7,059 bases of DNA, taken from UBA1189 sp045654565. GTDB taxonomy: Bacteria > Bacteroidota > Bacteroidia > Bacteroidales > Bacteroidaceae. The position numbers and the translations under genes were made by a program. Positions 5,146-7,059 of this stretch are shown here, one piece after another. The DNA is taken from positions 1-7,059 of the forward strand of contig JAZONP010000063.1 in the NCBI GenBank assembly GCA_045654565.1. Direction: 5' to 3'. The notes under the pieces were generated by a model, which was given only the letters and a program-made list of their open reading frames with translations, was not told the DNA's origin and ran no database searches. Position 1 is the first letter of the stretch; each line of letters begins with the position of its first letter.

Positions 5146-5187
5146 CCTTGCAGGTTGGGTGGATGCAGCGAAAAAAGCGGTGGAAGT

Positions 5188-5218
5188 TTTGTTATTCACC
5201 CGTTTTGCATTACCTTCG
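5188..5218 (+). promoter_or_regulatory. Promoter for the carbonic anhydrase-like gene
   Basis: TTTG (5188-5191), 19 bp of spacer and TACCTTCG (5211-5218) match the Bacteroidetes -33/-7 consensus with one mismatch in the -7 box. Transcription would start near 5225, about 20 bases before the ATG at 5246. Confidence 0.5.
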
Positions 5219-5245
5219 CTTTTAGAAACGAATAGTATAGAGGTT

Positions 5246-5761
5246 ATGGCATTGGTGAAGTCTGTTCGGGGATTTACGCCCGAGATCGGAGAGAACTGTT
5301 TCTTGGCCGATAATGCGACGATCATTGGTGATGTGGTGATGGGTCGCGACTGCAGCATATGGTTTGGTGCTGTGCTGAGGGGCGATGTCAATAGCATACG
5401 CATTGGCAATGGGGTGAACATACAGGATGGCAGCGTGCTGCATACGTTGTATCAGAAGTCGACCATCGAGATTGGCGACAACGTGTCGGTGGGGCATAAC
5501 GTGACCATCCACGGTGCTACGGTGAAGGATAATGCGCTCATCGGTATGGGCTCTACGCTGCTCGACCACGTGGTGGTAGGCGAGGGGGCCATCGTGGCAG
5601 CAGGGGCTGTGGTGACCTCGGGGACCATCGTTGGAGCTGGCGAACTATGGGCTGGCGTACCGGCCAAGTTTGTCAAGAAGGTAGACCCCGAGCAGAGCCG
5701 TGAACTGAACCAGCGCATAGCACGCCAGTACCTGATGTACGCGTCGTGGTACAAGGAATAA
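5246..5761 (+). CDS. Gamma-class carbonic anhydrase-like hexapeptide-repeat protein
   Basis: The 171-residue protein is a left-handed beta-helix of hexapeptide repeats (for example ATIIGDVVMG, VVVGEGAIVAAGAVV) with a C-terminal helix (ELNQRIARQYLMYASWYK). It has the three histidines of the gamma carbonic anhydrase zinc site: His66 in SVLHT, His84 in VGHN and His89 in IHG. It also has the conserved Arg45-Asp47 (LRGD) and Gln60-Asp61 (IQDG). YrdA and PaaY have the same layout. Members of this group either hydrate carbon dioxide or have lost the activity, and some are annotated as acyltransferases, so the substrate is not certain. ATG 5246 is chosen because the family fold begins at VRGFTPEIGENCF; the open frame continues upstream to 5159, but that part overlaps the proposed promoter. 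It probably acts in the cytosol as a trimer. Confidence 0.9.
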   Translation: MALVKSVRGFTPEIGENCFLADNATIIGDVVMGRDCSIWFGAVLRGDVNSIRIGNGVNIQDGSVLHTLYQKSTIEIGDNVSVGHNVTIHGATVKDNALIGMGSTLLDHVVVGEGAIVAAGAVVTSGTIVGAGELWAGVPAKFVKKVDPEQSRELNQRIARQYLMYASWYKE

Positions 5762-5798
5762 TTGAAAAGTTGAACGTTGAAATTGAGGGTTGAAAGTT
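5762..5798 (+). repeat. Degenerate GTTGAAA array, period about 7
   Basis: TTGA recurs at 5762, 5770, 5777, 5783 and 5790, spaced 8, 7, 6 and 7 bases, directly after the stop codon of the preceding gene. A GC-rich tail follows (tcctccgcggatgg). It has the same general layout as the other heptamer arrays but an unrelated unit. Confidence 0.6.
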
Positions 5799-5843
5799 CC
5801 TCCGCGGATGGCAGGGGCGACAAGTCTCACTCTTTTCTTAACT

Positions 5844-5904
5844 AAAGCCCTCGTTGTCGTAACCGACGCTCATTCCACGTGAGGTCTCTATGGAGGGGCT
5901 TTTC
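5844..5904 (+). terminator. Possible branched hairpin ending in T-run
   Basis: aaagccctc (5844-5852) pairs with gaggggcttt (5893-5902) with one bulge, enclosing about 40 bases that hold smaller stems (gtcg/cgac at 5856-5867 and a cacgtg palindrome at 5876-5881). It could end transcription of the preceding gene or be a leader structure for the acyltransferase gene. The long interior makes a classical terminator only moderately likely. Confidence 0.35.
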
Positions 5905-5919
5905 AGATATCACGGTTTT

Positions 5920-5935
5920 CGTCCGTTCGTCCGTT
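5920..5935 (+). repeat. Tandem 8-bp duplication before the acyltransferase gene
   Basis: cgtccgtt occurs twice in a row, at 5920-5927 and 5928-5935, ending eight bases before the proposed start codon. It occupies the position where the ribosome would bind, and it contains no Shine-Dalgarno sequence. Confidence 0.55.
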
Positions 5936-5942
5936 GTCCAAA

Positions 5943-6830
5943 ATGATTATGATGGAAAAAATCAAATATTGTCTGTTGTGGGTGGCTATCAAGGCACTGG
6001 CCATATGGCCCTACTGGGTGCTGCATGGCATCAGTAGTGTGGTGCTGTATCCTGTGGTTTACTACATCGCAAGATACCGTCGTAAGGTGACGAGAAAGAA
6101 CCTTACGAATGCTTTTCCTGAAAAGTCGGAAGGGGAGATCGTGAAGATCGAGAAGGCGTTCTACCGACACTTCTGCGACTATGTGGTGGAGACGCTGAAG
6201 CTCATGCATATCTCCGATGAGCAGATGAAGCGACATCTGAAGTTTACCAATCCGGAATACGTGGAGCAGTTGCGCCAGGATGGTCGGCCCATCTTCCTCT
6301 ACCTGGGGCACCAGTGCAACTGGGAGTATGTGATCTCCATCACGCTATGGTCGCACCCCGACCTGGAGGCGGTACAGGTGTATCACCCCCTTTCGGATAA
6401 GACGATGGATAGGCTGATGTATAAGCTGCGTAGCCGGTTCCACTCGGTGGGCGTGACCCAGAAGCAGTCGTTGCGCTACATCGTCACCCGAGTGCGCGAG
6501 GGGAAGCAGCTCCTGCTCGGACTGATTGCCGACCAGCGTCCCGCATGGCGACCCGAGCCCGAGTGGATGGAATTCCTCAACCAGGATACGCCCATCATCA
6601 CTGGTGGCGAGGGTATGGGGCGCAAGCTGAACGCGCACTTCGTCTACGGCAGCATGAAATGTGTACGCCGAGGATACTATGAGCTGACCTACCTCCCCAT
6701 CGAACCTATCGAGGGGGATGAGTATGGCTACAGCAAGCGGTATATGCAGATGCTTGAAGAGGACATCAAAGCCCAGCCCCACATGTGGCTATGGACCCAC
6801 AACCGCTGGAGCAGAAAAAGGAACAAGTGA
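5943..6830 (+). CDS. Lipid A biosynthesis acyltransferase, LpxL/HtrB family
   Basis: The enzyme transfers a fatty acyl chain from acyl-ACP to a lipid A precursor at the inner face of the cytoplasmic membrane. The 295-residue protein has an N-terminal hydrophobic anchor (about residues 9-45). It carries the catalytic H-x4-E motif at His123-Glu128 (GHQCNWE), the equivalent of HX4D/E in this superfamily. The segment LIADQRP (194-200) and the C-terminal WLWTHNRWSRKR are also typical. Length is close to that of LpxL and LpxM proteins. Three ATG codons (5943, 5949, 5952) compete; 5943 is taken, and a TTG at 5934 is less likely because it lies within the tandem octamer. Which acyl position it modifies cannot be read from the sequence, and some Bacteroidetes paralogues acylate other lipids. 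It ends 19 bases before a strong terminator. Confidence 0.92.
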   Translation: MIMMEKIKYCLLWVAIKALAIWPYWVLHGISSVVLYPVVYYIARYRRKVTRKNLTNAFPEKSEGEIVKIEKAFYRHFCDYVVETLKLMHISDEQMKRHLKFTNPEYVEQLRQDGRPIFLYLGHQCNWEYVISITLWSHPDLEAVQVYHPLSDKTMDRLMYKLRSRFHSVGVTQKQSLRYIVTRVREGKQLLLGLIADQRPAWRPEPEWMEFLNQDTPIITGGEGMGRKLNAHFVYGSMKCVRRGYYELTYLPIEPIEGDEYGYSKRYMQMLEEDIKAQPHMWLWTHNRWSRKRNK

Positions 6831-6849
6831 TATAATACTTGTTGTTTGG

Positions 6850-6885
6850 GCGGACCCTCTTCGGATGGTCCGCTTTTGTTTTTCT
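6850..6885 (+). terminator. Intrinsic terminator after the acyltransferase gene
   Basis: gcggacc (6850-6856) and ggtccgc (6867-6873) form a perfect 7-bp GC-rich stem around a 10-base loop. The T-rich tract ttttgtttttct (6874-6885) follows directly. Transcription from the gene should end here. Confidence 0.85.
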
Positions 6886-6952
6886 TAAGGAGGGGAACTG
6901 ACGCTGGAAATGTTATACAACACATTTTCTTTGAAAAAAGTCGTAAGAATTG

Positions 6953-6983
6953 TTGGCTAATCGGAAGAAAGTGACTAACTTTG
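6953..6983 (+). promoter_or_regulatory. Bacteroidetes promoter for a gene beyond the right edge
   Basis: TTG (6953-6955), 20 bp of spacer and TAACTTTG (6976-6983), followed by CACCCC, give one of the best matches to the phylum's -33/-7 consensus in the window. It lies downstream of the terminator and points right. Transcription would start near 6990. Bases 6886-6952 before it hold no gene or repeat that I can see. Confidence 0.75.
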
Positions 6984-6996
6984 CACCCCGAATATG

Positions 6997-7015
6997 GAGT
7001 GGACTCTGTCCGCTC
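6997..7015 (+). promoter_or_regulatory. Short hairpin at the 5' end of the rightward transcript
   Basis: gagtggac and gtccgctc form an 8-bp stem with one G-U pair around the 3-base loop tct, only a few bases after the likely transcription start. It may protect the mRNA 5' end or be a regulatory leader element. The rest of the leader to the window edge is AT-rich and contains no start codon. Confidence 0.45.
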
Positions 7016-7059
7016 GTGTGGAAAAGACAACTATATTAAACTATAAATAATTAATAATT

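Larger units (their letters stand above)
3970..5245. other. Gene-poor, repeat-rich intergenic region (about 1.3 kb)
   Basis: No open frame here has family motifs, and the longer frames contain low-complexity or repeat-derived residues. The region contains, in order, a CGCGGATT-type repeat (4034-4082), a palindrome (4106-4119), a minus-strand module with a stem-loop (4211-4323), a GC-rich block (4425-4529), CCTAACT arrays around an inverted-repeat element (4532-4727), inverted AAGACAT arrays (4754-4908), a promoter and possible small RNA (4966-5145), and a promoter for the next gene (5188-5218). Bases 3970-4033 and 4324-4424 hold little; the latter has tgcaaataact twice near 4354-4374. Confidence 0.75.

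Noticed and set aside
4966..5170. tRNA, tmRNA, RNase P RNA or SRP RNA
   Set aside because: None of the conserved sequence signatures of these RNAs could be found in the stretch; only generic hairpins are visible.
5005..5421. 138-codon minus-strand frame, MFTPLPMRML and on
   Set aside because: Half lies opposite the carbonic anhydrase-like gene and the rest opposite the candidate small RNA. No domain is recognisable; it is better explained as a misread non-coding repeat.
5222..5823. Minus-strand frames opposite the hexapeptide-repeat gene
   Set aside because: The plus-strand protein has all three zinc-binding histidines and an intact fold pattern, so the opposite frames are shadows.
5910..6782. 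Minus-strand frames opposite the acyltransferase gene
   Set aside because: They are shadows of a gene with a clear catalytic motif and terminator on the plus strand.

Overview
The window looks like a stretch of a Bacteroidales chromosome, most likely Prevotella or a close relative. The promoter-like sites match the Bacteroidetes pattern (TTTG, about 20 bp, TAnnTTTG), Shine-Dalgarno sequences are scarce, and the proteins look Bacteroidetes-like: an alkaline phosphatase tail, a four-helix-bundle protein of the '23S rRNA-intervening-sequence' family, PurD, a YqaA-type membrane protein, a gamma-class carbonic anhydrase-like protein and an LpxL/HtrB-type acyltransferase. The placement is inferred from these features, not from a database search.

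Bases 1-2593 hold the C-terminal end of an alkaline phosphatase (2-400), a four-helix-bundle gene (420-836) and purD (1129-2400). The gaps between these genes, and the gap after purD, consist almost entirely of one repeat family. Its left arm is built from degenerate 10-bp units of the type GGAGATAAAN, and its right arm from the reverse-complement type preceded by an invariant GAGCGAAGCGA. The four-helix-bundle gene lies inside one copy. Two short copies without the gene lie on either side of purD. All three share an identical 17-bp block that contains the gene's possible start codon. The most economical reading is a gene-bearing element with internally deleted, MITE-like or REPIN-like derivatives. 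This is the most interesting signal in the window.

Bases 2594-3969 encode two overlapping membrane-protein genes on the + strand: an unassigned polytopic protein and a YqaA-family protein, probably translated together. Bases 3970-5245 contain no convincing protein gene. They are a patchwork of short dispersed repeats: a CGCGGATT-type repeat, small palindromes, a GC-rich block, two CCTAACT heptamer arrays on either side of an 82%-loop inverted-repeat element, and a pair of AAGACAT heptamer arrays in inverted orientation around a perfect 16-bp palindrome. A Bacteroidetes promoter-like site near 4966 is followed by foldable sequence that may be a small RNA.

Bases 5246-6830 encode the carbonic anhydrase-like protein and, after a repeat-containing spacer, the lipid A acyltransferase, which ends in a clear intrinsic terminator (6850-6885). 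A strong promoter (6953-6983) and a short leader hairpin (6997-7015) then head for a gene beyond the right edge. The genes are ordinary housekeeping and envelope functions (phosphate scavenging, purine synthesis, membrane, lipid A). They do not form one pathway; what links the window is its unusual density of short-period intergenic repeats.
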